Source of the DNA: Roseburia sp. AF12-17LB
Lineage (GTDB): Bacteria > Bacillota > Clostridia > Lachnospirales > Lachnospiraceae
Length of the DNA stretch: 56,158 nt
Assembly (NCBI RefSeq): GCF_003479605.1
Contig: NZ_QUHR01000013.1
Span: forward strand, 5,269-61,426
Direction of reading: 5' to 3'
Below the pieces are notes generated by a model. The model was not told the DNA's origin. It saw only the letters and a program-made list of their open reading frames with translations, and did not search any database. The position numbers and the translations under genes were made by a program. Positions 1 to 7,336 of this stretch are shown here, in pieces. The stretch's first letter is position 1, and each line of letters starts with the position of its first letter.

Positions 1-611
1 GGTTTTTTCTCATTTTTTTGTGGAAACATTTTTTGTAACATATATTTCTTCAATTTTTTTGTTTCATCACACTTACGCTGATGAAGAGTGATGATGTGGT
101 CGAGGCTTTCAAAATATGCTGCAATTTCTTTTTGCTCATCAAAATTGGGTACCCTAACCTTCATCTTTTGCAAATCGAGAAATGACAGTACCTTCTGTCC
201 TGTTCCTGTACATGTATATGCTATTTCACGTACAACTTCTTCGCTATTATTCAATACCAATGAGAGGAAGAAAACATCACTATTTTTGCCACTAAAAACG
301 GGATAAAATTTACTAATAATCCCTTTATCACAGCATTTGTTGATATTAAATGTAAAGTCTACTCCGTCACTTCTATTTCGATAAGTACAGTAATTTCTTG
401 GTAGTATATTGTACCCGGTAATATCATGCTGTTGCTTTCTTCCAAAATGCTCTTCTTGCAGTATTACGCCCTCTGTTTTGGATGAAGTAAGAATTGGTAA
501 TGTGCAATCCGAATCAACAGTCTCTTTATATTCAGTTATGATATCTCCCAACTTACGCTGTTCCCAATCATCCGTAAAACCCTTAAATCTAATATTAGGT
601 GTATTACCCAT
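1..611 (-). CDS. hsdS: Type I restriction specificity subunit HsdS, 3' end outside window
   Basis: The reading frame starts with ATG at 611 and stays open to the window edge, so only about the first 200 residues are visible. The start reads MGNTPNIRFKGFTDDWEQRK and continues LGDI; the F-x-DWEQRKLGDI motif opens many type I specificity subunits just before the first target recognition domain. Near the window edge, residues like FDEQKEIAAYFESLDHII match the conserved helical spacer that ends a recognition domain. The ATG lies 3 nt beyond the hsdM stop, with GGAGG ahead of it, so the two are co-translated. The protein would set the DNA sequence recognised by the methylase and nuclease. No hsdR is visible; it may lie beyond the left edge. 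Confidence 0.88.
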   Translation of the reverse strand, partial: MGNTPNIRFKGFTDDWEQRKLGDIITEYKETVDSDCTLPILTSSKTEGVILQEEHFGRKQQHDITGYNILPRNYCTYRNRSDGVDFTFNINKCCDKGIISKFYPVFSGKNSDVFFLSLVLNNSEEVVREIAYTCTGTGQKVLSFLDLQKMKVRVPNFDEQKEIAAYFESLDHIITLHQRKCDETKKLKKYMLQKMFPQKNEKK

Positions 612-613
612 TT

Positions 614-2209
614 CTACACCTCCTTAAATATTTCAACAAATTCCTTAACAGCTGCTTCTGTTTCTGAAGAATTAAAGGTAAGTTCTCCTAACATGGAAAG
701 CAATGCTTCATTACTTTCCTTAATTGCTTTATTAGTTTCTTTAATACTTCCCGTAAGTGCCCGCAAATCTATCTCCTCTTCTTCCTCACTTGTATCAACA
801 TATCTAGGAATGTTAAGATTGAAATCATTTGCTTTTATGTCCTCATAAGATGCCAAATATGCAACTTTATCAACATTCTTTCTATCCTTATACAATTCAA
901 GAACTCTATCAATGTGTTCCTCATTCATCACATTTTGTTTCTTTTCTTTTTCAAAAAGATTAGATGCGTCAATAAAAAGTACATCTCTTCCCTCTCTGTG
1001 CTTTTTCAGAACTACAATACACGTTGGAATAGAAGTATTATAAAACATGTTTGACGGCAAACCAATTACTGCATAAATAGATCCATTCCTAAGTAATGTT
1101 TCTCTAATACTTCCCTCTGCTGCCCCTCTAAACAATACTCCGTGAGGAAGTACAATTGCCATTGTGCCGGTCTGCTTCAAATGATAGAAACCATGTAATA
1201 GGAATGCATAATCTGCTTTTGATTTTGGGGCAAGCTTGCCGCCGTAATCCATAAATCTTTCATCCTGCTTAAATCCTTCAGCTGCCGACCATTTAGCTGA
1301 ATATGGCGGATTCATAGTAACCACATCAAACTCTGTTTCTTCATCTGTTGGCCAATCTGCATCCAAAGTATCTCCATTTCTCAAATGCTGATTTTCTGGA
1401 AGTACTCCATGAAGAAACATATTCATTCTTGCCAGATTATAAGTTGATGGCATAAGTTCCTGTCCATAATATTTAATATAATCTGGCTCCTTTGAATAAT
1501 TCCTGCAACTAAGCATCAGAGAACCAGAACCCATACACGGGTCATATACCTGAAGTCCCTTTTTTTCTTCCTGTCCTGTCATTGCAATTCTACAAAGAAT
1601 TTGTGCTGGTCCATGAGGAGTATAAAATTCTCCTGCTTTTTTTCCTGTCTCTGAAGCAAACTGTCCAATCAAATACTCATAAGCATTTCCAAGAACATCA
1701 CCTTTTGCATGAATCAAATCTGCTCCATCAAGAACCTTAATTACTTCTGCTATTGTAGTGCTCTGTTTCTGATCTCCAGTTCCAAGTCTATTAGAATATA
1801 AATCTACATCTGCAAATAATCCATGAAACAATTCATCCGACTCTTGAATTCGATTAAATGCAGCCTGTAATTTTTCCCTATTAAAAGTATTTGCCTTTGC
1901 ATCGTTTAACATACTTACATATGTCATATTAGGATCTAATGTATAATGCATTGAATGTTTTAACTCTTGTAACAAATCTTCTGCATCATCCGTTTCCATT
2001 ACTTCTTCATATTGTTTCTGTGCCTCTTGCAGATCATCTGGTGTCTCATCATTTAATAAATCGTATGCTTTTACCAGATACGAATCTGATAAATACTTAT
2101 AAAAAACAAGTCCCAGTAAATATGTCTTATACTCATTCGCATCCATTTTTCCTCGGAGCACATCAGCCCCACTCCATAATACCTGTAATAAATCTTTACC
2201 CTCTGCCAT
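614..2209 (-). CDS. hsdM: Type I restriction-modification N6-adenine methyltransferase HsdM
   Basis: About 531 residues, the usual length for HsdM. The N-terminal helical domain is followed by the FYTP motif near residue 195, the SAM-binding DPCMGSGSL motif near 223 and the catalytic NPPYSAKW motif near 300, all typical of N6-adenine DNA methylases. I chose ATG at 2209 because AGGAGG lies 9 nt upstream; an upstream TTG at 2227 in the same frame would fall on that ribosome binding site. The gene lies between a short S-like gene (stop 4 nt upstream) and a full hsdS start, so it belongs to an S'-M-S operon. The product methylates host DNA to protect it from the cognate HsdR. Confidence 0.95.
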   Translation of the reverse strand: MAEGKDLLQVLWSGADVLRGKMDANEYKTYLLGLVFYKYLSDSYLVKAYDLLNDETPDDLQEAQKQYEEVMETDDAEDLLQELKHSMHYTLDPNMTYVSMLNDAKANTFNREKLQAAFNRIQESDELFHGLFADVDLYSNRLGTGDQKQSTTIAEVIKVLDGADLIHAKGDVLGNAYEYLIGQFASETGKKAGEFYTPHGPAQILCRIAMTGQEEKKGLQVYDPCMGSGSLMLSCRNYSKEPDYIKYYGQELMPSTYNLARMNMFLHGVLPENQHLRNGDTLDADWPTDEETEFDVVTMNPPYSAKWSAAEGFKQDERFMDYGGKLAPKSKADYAFLLHGFYHLKQTGTMAIVLPHGVLFRGAAEGSIRETLLRNGSIYAVIGLPSNMFYNTSIPTCIVVLKKHREGRDVLFIDASNLFEKEKKQNVMNEEHIDRVLELYKDRKNVDKVAYLASYEDIKANDFNLNIPRYVDTSEEEEEIDLRALTGSIKETNKAIKESNEALLSMLGELTFNSSETEAAVKEFVEIFKEV

Positions 2210-2213
2210 TTTT

Positions 2214-2738
2214 TCAATCCTCCTCAATCTTCCTTATTATTGTAAGTGTAAATTTCTTAATTTTCTCCATCTGCTTTAACATTAACCGATTTTGTATTAA
2301 AGACTGTCGATACAATTCTCCAATTTTTCTCTGCTTCTCTAAATCTGGCAATCTTATTTTTAATTCTCCAATCGTTTTTACATTTAACTTTTTTACACTA
2401 AGTGTTGTTCCCTGATGAACCATCATAATCTGTTGTTCAAAATCTTTTCCTTCATTAAACTGATAACAAAAATACCATTTATCCAGTATTTGCTCATCAA
2501 ACTCACATTTCAAAAAATTTGATGTTATACATTTATCCTTATTCTTCGCCGATATTGGCGCTGCTTTCGATTTAATAAGATTAATAATGCATTCTGCTTT
2601 ACCATCATATTCACTCATACAATATAAGTCATTTTCAAAATCTTCTGGCAAATATAAACATACTTCTTGTTCTTTTAGCCTTGTAGGATTTTTACCTAAA
2701 GTAAAATTAATGATATCACTTAATTTTTTTACCTCCAT
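2214..2738 (-). CDS. Half-size HsdS-like protein with one recognition domain
   Basis: A 174-residue protein, about 40% of a normal HsdS. It begins EVKKLSDIINFTLGKNPTR, resembling the start of a target recognition domain, and ends with the coiled-coil-like stretch LPDLEKQRKIGELYRQSL found at the end of HsdS recognition domains. It therefore looks like a single recognition domain plus spacer helix. It is first in the operon, 4 nt ahead of hsdM, with its own promoter. Half S subunits are known to dimerise in some type I systems; whether this one acts with HsdM, exchanges domains with the full hsdS, or is a relic cannot be told here. ATG at 2738 has GGAG-like purines upstream. Confidence 0.75.
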   Translation of the reverse strand: MEVKKLSDIINFTLGKNPTRLKEQEVCLYLPEDFENDLYCMSEYDGKAECIINLIKSKAAPISAKNKDKCITSNFLKCEFDEQILDKWYFCYQFNEGKDFEQQIMMVHQGTTLSVKKLNVKTIGELKIRLPDLEKQRKIGELYRQSLIQNRLMLKQMEKIKKFTLTIIRKIEED

Positions 2739-2754
2739 CTCCCTTCTCCTTTCC

Positions 2755-2828
2755 GTAATTTAGTTAAATTACATTTATAATAATAACACATTGTCATTCT
2801 TTGTCAATATGTAATTTAATTAAATTAC
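2755..2828 (-). promoter_or_regulatory. Restriction-modification promoter flanked by two 18-bp palindromes
   Basis: On the minus strand a -35 TTGACA (2802-2807) and a -10 TATTAT (2780-2785) are 16 bp apart. Flanking this promoter are GTAATTTAATTAAATTAC at 2811-2828, a perfect palindrome, and GTAATTTAGTTAAATTAC at 2755-2772, which differs only in the central base. Their centres are 56 bp apart, one just upstream of -35 and one near the expected transcription start. This is the arrangement of a paired repressor operator. No regulator gene is recognisable beside it. Confidence 0.75.
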
Positions 2829-2835
2829 AAATAAA

Positions 2836-2857
2836 GAGTCGTGATTACTCACGACTC
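2836..2857 (-). terminator. Hairpin terminator after the GNAT pseudogene
   Basis: A perfect 9-bp stem GAGTCGTGA/TCACGACTC with a 4-nt loop. Read on the minus strand it is followed by TTTATTTGT, a U-rich tract. It lies about 45 nt past the acetyltransferase stop and just before the restriction-modification promoter, so it separates the two units. Confidence 0.75.
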
Positions 2858-2901
2858 CAATATACTATATTTCTAGTCCATTTTGTGGGACTTCAAACTT
2901 T

Positions 2902-3348
2902 TCACTTTTTCAACTTCATATATAACAGTGGATACGGATTCCCTTCTTCATCAAAATCTGTTCTTTTATATATTTCAAATCCCATGTGTTCATAGAAGCC
3001 AACCGCTTTAGGATTCTGCTCATTTACTGTGACTTCATTTATATCATAGTTTTCAATTCCATATTGAAGTAACTGTCTGCCTGGTCCCTTGCCTCTTTCC
3101 TCTGGTGCTAAGAAAAGCATTTCCAGACGCTTGTGTTCTGTTCCTAAAAAAGCTGCTATCTCACCGGATTTGCTCTCAGCAATGACCAAATGGGCAACAT
3201 CACTTAATGCCTGCAGCACATACGCTTTAATCTGATTGATTTCTTCGTCAGAGAGAAATAAATGGGTTGCCCGGACAGACTGCTCCTAGACCGCTAATAA
3301 TTGTTCGATTCTCTTTGGTGTTCTCTCCTTCAGTTCAAATATATTCAT
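2902..3348 (-). pseudogene. GNAT-family N-acetyltransferase with an in-frame amber codon
   Basis: Reading back from the obvious acetyltransferase C-terminus, the frame continues to ATG at 3348 (MNIFELKERTPKRIEQLLAV), then hits TAG at 3286-3288, then continues EQSVRATHLFLSDEEI into the known GNAT region. GNAT features are the acetyl-CoA loop APEERGKGPGRQLL and the C-terminal NPKAVGFYEHMGFEIY. The amber codon sits at residue 21, where a Trp (TGG) is likely to have been, so a single G-to-A change explains it. The intact protein would be about 148 residues. A downstream GTG at 3219 could yield only a truncated 105-residue product without the first strand and helix. Read-through or a sequencing error are the alternatives. 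Confidence 0.8.
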
Positions 3349-3456
3349 GCATTTATCCTCTCTGTTTTTTATGAAACAAACCAAATTTCCTGCGCCTTTT
3401 TCAAGCATGATATCATGAACAGCATTCGCCGTTCATCAATCATATTTCAATCATTC

Positions 3457-4380
3457 TTATTTACAACTGGCAGCAATATCCCGGATACTTCCTGCCATGT
3501 CCGCATCAATGCCCACTGCCCGTTTTCCAAAGCTTTCCGGCACGACCGCTTCTCCAAGATTTAATCTTATCAGACTTATATTTCCATGCTCCCGCACCAG
3601 CTTTTCAAATGGGAAACGGATGATGGTCGGCGTATTAAATCCAACGCCAAGTTCCAATAATACAAGTTTCTTATGCACCGCTTCGCTAAGATATTCCGAG
3701 AAAAGTTTTTCCGCATGATACCATGCCTCATCCTGCACAAAATGCCCGTCTTTTCTGAGATTCATATCCATCGGTCCGCCACAGACCGGACATTTCGGCA
3801 CCATGTAGGATGGAATCTTACAGTCTCTTCTCGCCTGATTCATCTGGAAAAAAAGCTTTCTTGCATCATAAATCTTATTATGGCAGCCCCGCCTGCACTG
3901 GATATGAAAATAGTCTCCCTGGGTACAGAATATTTTCTCTTCCGGCAGTCCGGCTTTCACAAACTGCCCATCTGCATTGGTGCTTAATACAAATATATTT
4001 TTATCAGAAAAAGCCTCTAATAAACACTTATGAAGTGGTGTCACATCCAGTTCCATTCCACCGAGCAGTGCCTGCTTCGACCAGTAGCCCCAATAGCTTT
4101 CTTCATCCGGATACGGATAAAAACTTGCCGAATACATATCCTGCATATAAGGTCCTTTTCCATACTTTTTCTGGAATTCTCCAAAATTTTCTTCAAAAAA
4201 GCTGCCGCCATACTGTGCACCTGCTGCCGTGCTCATTCCGGCTCCCGCACCAATCAGAACATAATCGGCATCCTTTAACATCTTTCCAGCTTCATTTATC
4301 TGTTCCTGATATGGAATATCCTGAGTGATATAATCCCTTGCCGGTATTCCGCAAAGGAAGTTTTCAAACGTTATTTTCAT
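3457..4380 (-). CDS. Class M sirtuin (SirTM), macrodomain-linked SIR2-family protein
   Basis: A 307-residue SIR2-fold protein. The NAD-binding motif GAGAGMS is at about 44-50 and the second motif STNADGQF at about 133-140. The position where classical deacylase sirtuins carry the catalytic His differs, with Gln139 in the TNxDxQF pattern typical of the SirTM class. Those enzymes act as protein ADP-ribosyltransferases rather than deacetylases. Four cysteines at about 162, 166, 197 and 200 form the zinc ribbon. The gene lies 28 nt after the macrodomain gene, which supports the SirTM assignment: SirTM and its macrodomain are characteristically co-encoded. The usual partners GcvH-like protein and lipoate ligase are not in the window. 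The natural substrate is unknown here. Confidence 0.88.
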   Translation of the reverse strand: MKITFENFLCGIPARDYITQDIPYQEQINEAGKMLKDADYVLIGAGAGMSTAAGAQYGGSFFEENFGEFQKKYGKGPYMQDMYSASFYPYPDEESYWGYWSKQALLGGMELDVTPLHKCLLEAFSDKNIFVLSTNADGQFVKAGLPEEKIFCTQGDYFHIQCRRGCHNKIYDARKLFFQMNQARRDCKIPSYMVPKCPVCGGPMDMNLRKDGHFVQDEAWYHAEKLFSEYLSEAVHKKLVLLELGVGFNTPTIIRFPFEKLVREHGNISLIRLNLGEAVVPESFGKRAVGIDADMAGSIRDIAASCK

Positions 4381-4408
4381 GTGTACTCCTTAACTTAATT
4401 TTTCTCAC

Positions 4409-5191
4409 TTACAACAGGTCTCTGTAAAACGCTTCATCATAATTCTTAAAAACATTAAAGACTACTTTTATCCGGCTTCCGGTTCTCTTTTTATATGCTT
4501 TCACCATTTCCACTGCAATCTCAGCCGCCCGCTCATTTGGAAACATAAATACACCGGTAGAAATGCAACAGAAGGCAATGGACTCTAAGTTCTTTTCATC
4601 GGCTGCTTCCAGACAGGACTGATAGCAGGAAGAAAGAAGTTCCTCATGTTTCTTTGTAAGCCTGCCACTTACAATCGGTCCTACTGTGTGAATCACATAT
4701 TCACAGGGAAGATTATAGGCAGATGTAAGCTTCGCCTGACCGGTTGGTTCTTCATGTCCCTGTCTTTGCATCAGCTTCGCACATGCTAACCGCAGCTGGA
4801 CTCCCGCATAAGTATGGATACAGTTGTCAATGCAGTTATGGCAGGGCTGGTAACAGCCTGTCATTCCGCTGTTGGCAGCATTTACAATGGCACCCACCTT
4901 AAGTCTCGTAATGTCTCCCTTGTAAAGATAAAGCTCCGGCTCTAATTCTTCCATTTCAGAAAATGTCACGATTCCCTTTTCGGCATTTGCCTGCTGCAAA
5001 TAAGCATCCTGTATGTGCAAAAACTCTTCATCTATAGCAGATGGCATTCTGACATTCATCAGTGACCGGAGCAGTGTTTTCTGTTCTTCTTTTCCGGCTG
5101 GAATCTGCATGGTCTTATCTTCTTTCCAATATCCCTTCCGCTCTTCTAACAATCTTTCGATTAAATAACGTCTTCTCTCTGACTGATTCAT
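4409..5191 (-). CDS. Zinc-type macrodomain, protein-ADP-ribose hydrolase paired with SirTM
   Basis: I take ATG at 5191 (MNQSERRRYL) as the start, with GAGGATAG upstream and the preceding stop 1 nt away; the product is 260 residues. After an 85-residue N-terminal helical extension typical of SirTM-linked macrodomains, the fold contains KGDITRLKVGAIVNAANSGM with the NAAN motif near 104-107. A Cys/His cluster follows at about 113-126 (C, C, C, C and H), matching the zinc-containing subclass. The phosphate loop STGVF is near 211. Such proteins remove mono-ADP-ribose placed by the sirtuin. The tight spacing with both neighbours indicates one transcript. Confidence 0.9.
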   Translation of the reverse strand: MNQSERRRYLIERLLEERKGYWKEDKTMQIPAGKEEQKTLLRSLMNVRMPSAIDEEFLHIQDAYLQQANAEKGIVTFSEMEELEPELYLYKGDITRLKVGAIVNAANSGMTGCYQPCHNCIDNCIHTYAGVQLRLACAKLMQRQGHEEPTGQAKLTSAYNLPCEYVIHTVGPIVSGRLTKKHEELLSSCYQSCLEAADEKNLESIAFCCISTGVFMFPNERAAEIAVEMVKAYKKRTGSRIKVVFNVFKNYDEAFYRDLL

Positions 5192-5192
5192 G

Positions 5193-5807
5193 CTATCCTC
5201 TTCTTTCAATTGCCTGCACCGGACAATTTTCATAACAGCTTCCGCAGTGCAAGCAATGATTCTGCTGTATTGTAAATGGCTCGCCTTCTGTGATACAGCG
5301 TTGCGGACAACTGCTCTGACAGGTACCACATCCGATGCAGGCATCCGTTATGTAATATCCCTTTTCTTCTATTCCAGCATTTCCCAATTGATATGTCTCC
5401 CGGAATATGGGATTAACACCCAGATTAAAATATTCTATTTCTGCTCTGTCGATGCAGAAAACAATTCCGATATTTCTGGTATCGCCCGGATATACATTGC
5501 CAAGATAAGGCTGTTCTTCAAAAATAATATCCCGCAATTTTTCCTGTTCGCTCTCCGCCACTGCATAAGCTTTTCCGGACATCCGAATCATTTCCTTATA
5601 TCTGGTATAACAAAGAATCTGCACTCTGCCATCCTGTTGAAGCTCCCTGCAGAAATTTTTCCCTCTTGCTGTAAAAAAGTAAATTGCATCTTCTTCATAA
5701 TGTATCGCACTGATATTTCGAATCTGTGGTGCTCCATCTGTATCCACCGTTGCAAATGCCAGCACACCTACTAACTGCATTTTCTTTAAACATGTTGCCA
5801 AATCCAT
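5193..5807 (-). CDS. FMN-binding split-barrel (PNPOx-like) protein fused to a 2[4Fe-4S] ferredoxin domain
   Basis: The 204-residue protein has a pyridoxamine-phosphate-oxidase-like split barrel at about 1-135, with the usual ATVDTDGAPQIRNIS strand pair. A two-cluster ferredoxin domain follows, with cysteines at about 157, 160, 163, 167 and 185, 188, 191, 195. This suggests a small flavin protein that exchanges electrons with iron-sulfur carriers. It overlaps the spacing of the macrodomain gene (1 nt gap) and follows the radical SAM gene by 43 nt, without an evident terminator. It could supply electrons to the radical SAM enzyme or act on a product of the sirtuin pathway; SirTM operons elsewhere also contain flavin oxidoreductases of other folds. 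Its substrate is not readable. Confidence 0.8.
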   Translation of the reverse strand: MDLATCLKKMQLVGVLAFATVDTDGAPQIRNISAIHYEEDAIYFFTARGKNFCRELQQDGRVQILCYTRYKEMIRMSGKAYAVAESEQEKLRDIIFEEQPYLGNVYPGDTRNIGIVFCIDRAEIEYFNLGVNPIFRETYQLGNAGIEEKGYYITDACIGCGTCQSSCPQRCITEGEPFTIQQNHCLHCGSCYENCPVQAIERRG

Positions 5808-5850
5808 TTTCTGTCACCTCTATTTTATTATCACGATTTGATGATATCCA

Positions 5851-6912
5851 TTAACATGATAGCACCTCCCCGGTAATCTCATTTCTTGTCTTCCAGCACT
5901 GTGGATCTGCTCCATAGAAATTTCCAGCTGCTCCGTTTGCAACAGCCGGACAGCCTCTGCACCATGCTTTCAGTTCGCATTTACTGCATTTTACAAATTT
6001 ATCATAGTCCCGGTATTTCTCCATCTGGCAGAGCCAGACATCTGCCAGCCGGTCTTCGAATATATTTGCCACCTTGCTGTCCATCACTCTTCTGCATGCC
6101 ATCACATCTCCGTTTGAAGATATTGTAATATGACAGTTTCCACAGTTGCAGCCTCCATAAATCATTCCGTCCACTGCATTCTGTGGCAATTTGAACTGAC
6201 CGTTTTCATATTCGTATAATGTCCACAGATGGTCTTTTCTATTAAAATAGGTCTCACATCCCGCCGCCTCATATGCTTTATATTTCGCATCACAGATTTC
6301 CAGTAAATCTCTATACTCCTGTGGAGTCAGATTGCTGTCTACCTCTCCGCCAGTTGAGACATAGCGGGAAAATGCATATACCTTAACTTTCGCTTTTACT
6401 ACCGCATCAATAATATCCGGAATTTCCTTTAAATTAGTCTTTGATACGGTGCTCATAATAATGCTTTTGATTCCTGCCCGGTTAAGGCAGCCAACCTTTT
6501 CCAGTGTCAAGTCAAAGCTGCCCGGTTTGCGGAACCAGTCGTGTGTCTTTTGCATTCCATCCAAAGACATCTGGTATTTCTCGCAGCCGCACACCTTTAA
6601 CATTCTGCAGATTTCATCATTTAAATGAAAAGGATTTCCCATTAATGTAAATGGAATATTTTTGCTTTTCAGCAATACCAGCAGCTTCCAGAAATCCGGG
6701 TGAAGGATAGGATCTCCTCCGGTGATATAAAAATATGGTACCCGGTTATAAACCTTGCAGAAGTCTTCGCAATTTGCTACCACTTCACGCATCTGGCCGA
6801 ATGTCATGCTTTTTAATTCCTTACATCCGTCTCCCGAAAAAATATAACAATGTTTACAACGCTGGTCACACTCATCTGTAATATGCCATTGAAACGAAAA
6901 ATACTGACTCAT
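5851..6912 (-). CDS. Radical SAM/SPASM peptide maturase, ACGX system
   Basis: A 353-residue enzyme with the radical SAM motif CDQRCKHC (Cys15, 19, 22) and a C-terminal SPASM domain. That domain has Cys pairs in GGCNCGNCH, CRR, CSKCELKAWCRGCP and a final PQCW, enough ligands for auxiliary [4Fe-4S] clusters. SPASM radical SAM proteins commonly modify ribosomal peptides. Its partner is plain: 29 nt upstream is a 64-residue peptide made of ACGT-ACG repeats, and I recall a recognised class named radical SAM/SPASM, ACGX system. The likely chemistry is thioether (sactionine or ranthipeptide) cross-linking at the cysteines, but this is inferred. No transporter or leader peptidase lies alongside. Confidence 0.85.
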   Translation of the reverse strand: MSQYFSFQWHITDECDQRCKHCYIFSGDGCKELKSMTFGQMREVVANCEDFCKVYNRVPYFYITGGDPILHPDFWKLLVLLKSKNIPFTLMGNPFHLNDEICRMLKVCGCEKYQMSLDGMQKTHDWFRKPGSFDLTLEKVGCLNRAGIKSIIMSTVSKTNLKEIPDIIDAVVKAKVKVYAFSRYVSTGGEVDSNLTPQEYRDLLEICDAKYKAYEAAGCETYFNRKDHLWTLYEYENGQFKLPQNAVDGMIYGGCNCGNCHITISSNGDVMACRRVMDSKVANIFEDRLADVWLCQMEKYRDYDKFVKCSKCELKAWCRGCPAVANGAAGNFYGADPQCWKTRNEITGEVLSC

Positions 6913-6941
6913 CCTATCCTGCCCTTCTTTCCTAATCTTTC

Positions 6942-7136
6942 TTATTTATCAGATGCACCACAAGCTGTTCCGCACGCTGCCGGTTTCTCCTCTGGTTTGT
7001 CTGCTGCTCCACAGGCTGTTCCACACGCTGCCGGTTTCTCCTCTGGTTTGTCTGCTGCTCCACAGGCTGTTCCACACGCTGTACTTGTCTTTGCGTACAC
7101 TTTGTTGTTCCATCCAAAAAGATTTGATAATGCCAT
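6942..7136 (-). CDS. ACGX-repeat Cys-rich peptide, probable RiPP precursor
   Basis: A 64-residue peptide starting MALSNLFGWNNKVYAKTSTA, with AGGAGG 8 nt before its ATG. The leader-like first 19 residues are followed by three ACGTACG blocks, separated by two identical AADKPEEKPA spacers, ending ASDK. Six cysteines fall at about 21, 25, 38, 42, 55 and 59, giving paired Cys three residues apart with a 17-residue period. This is the pattern of the ACGX-repeat substrates of radical SAM/SPASM maturases. The gene is the first of the apparent operon that runs to the sirtuin. Modified function (bacteriocin, metal binder or signal) is unknown. Confidence 0.88.
   Translation of the reverse strand: MALSNLFGWNNKVYAKTSTACGTACGAADKPEEKPAACGTACGAADKPEEKPAACGTACGASDK
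6980..7081 (-). repeat. Two perfect 51-bp tandem repeats inside the ACGX peptide gene
   Basis: Positions 6980-7030 and 7031-7081 are identical 51-bp units encoding the 17-residue ACGTACGAADKPEEKPA module. A degenerate partial third copy encodes the last ACGTACG. Identity at silent positions shows recent duplication, so copy number probably varies between strains. Confidence 0.93.
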
Positions 7137-7336
7137 TTTTGTTTCCTCCTCTGATTCTTTTATTTTTCGGCAATTTCCTTGTTGCAGACTTATCATAGCA
7201 AGAGTTTTTCCACTAAAAAAGTACGCACTTTTTTATTACATAGGCACCTTTTTGTAACCACTATACACATGCAGATTTATATGTTACATTATTTTTGAAT
7301 CTAATATCACAATTTGAACAAATGGAGGGAATACAG
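7137..7336. promoter_or_regulatory. Divergent control region between the ACGX operon and the HxlR gene
   Basis: On the minus strand a TATGAT -10 candidate (7192-7197) precedes the peptide gene, with only a poor -35, as expected of an activated or repressed promoter. Next to it lies AAGTACGCACTT (about 7219-7230), a partial dyad. There is also a direct repeat of GCAC followed by T-runs at 7225-7228 and 7244-7247. These 19-bp-spaced repeats are good candidates for binding the divergent HxlR regulator. The HxlR ribosome binding site GGAGGG is at about 7325-7330. Confidence 0.5.

Noticed and set aside
1939..2415. Plus-strand open frame opposite hsdM and the S-like gene
   Set aside because: Hydrophobic low-complexity shadow crossing two real genes; no ribosome binding site.
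2902..3219. A complete short acetyltransferase from GTG at 3219
   Set aside because: The frame upstream of it continues the same family fold to an ATG with a ribosome site, so this is the tail of a gene interrupted by a stop codon.
3810..4328. Plus-strand open frame antisense to the sirtuin gene
   Set aside because: Shadow of a recognisable gene; no ribosome binding site and no family features.
6980..7081. Possible CRISPR-like repeats
   Set aside because: The repeats are adjacent with no spacers and are in frame within a Cys-rich peptide gene.
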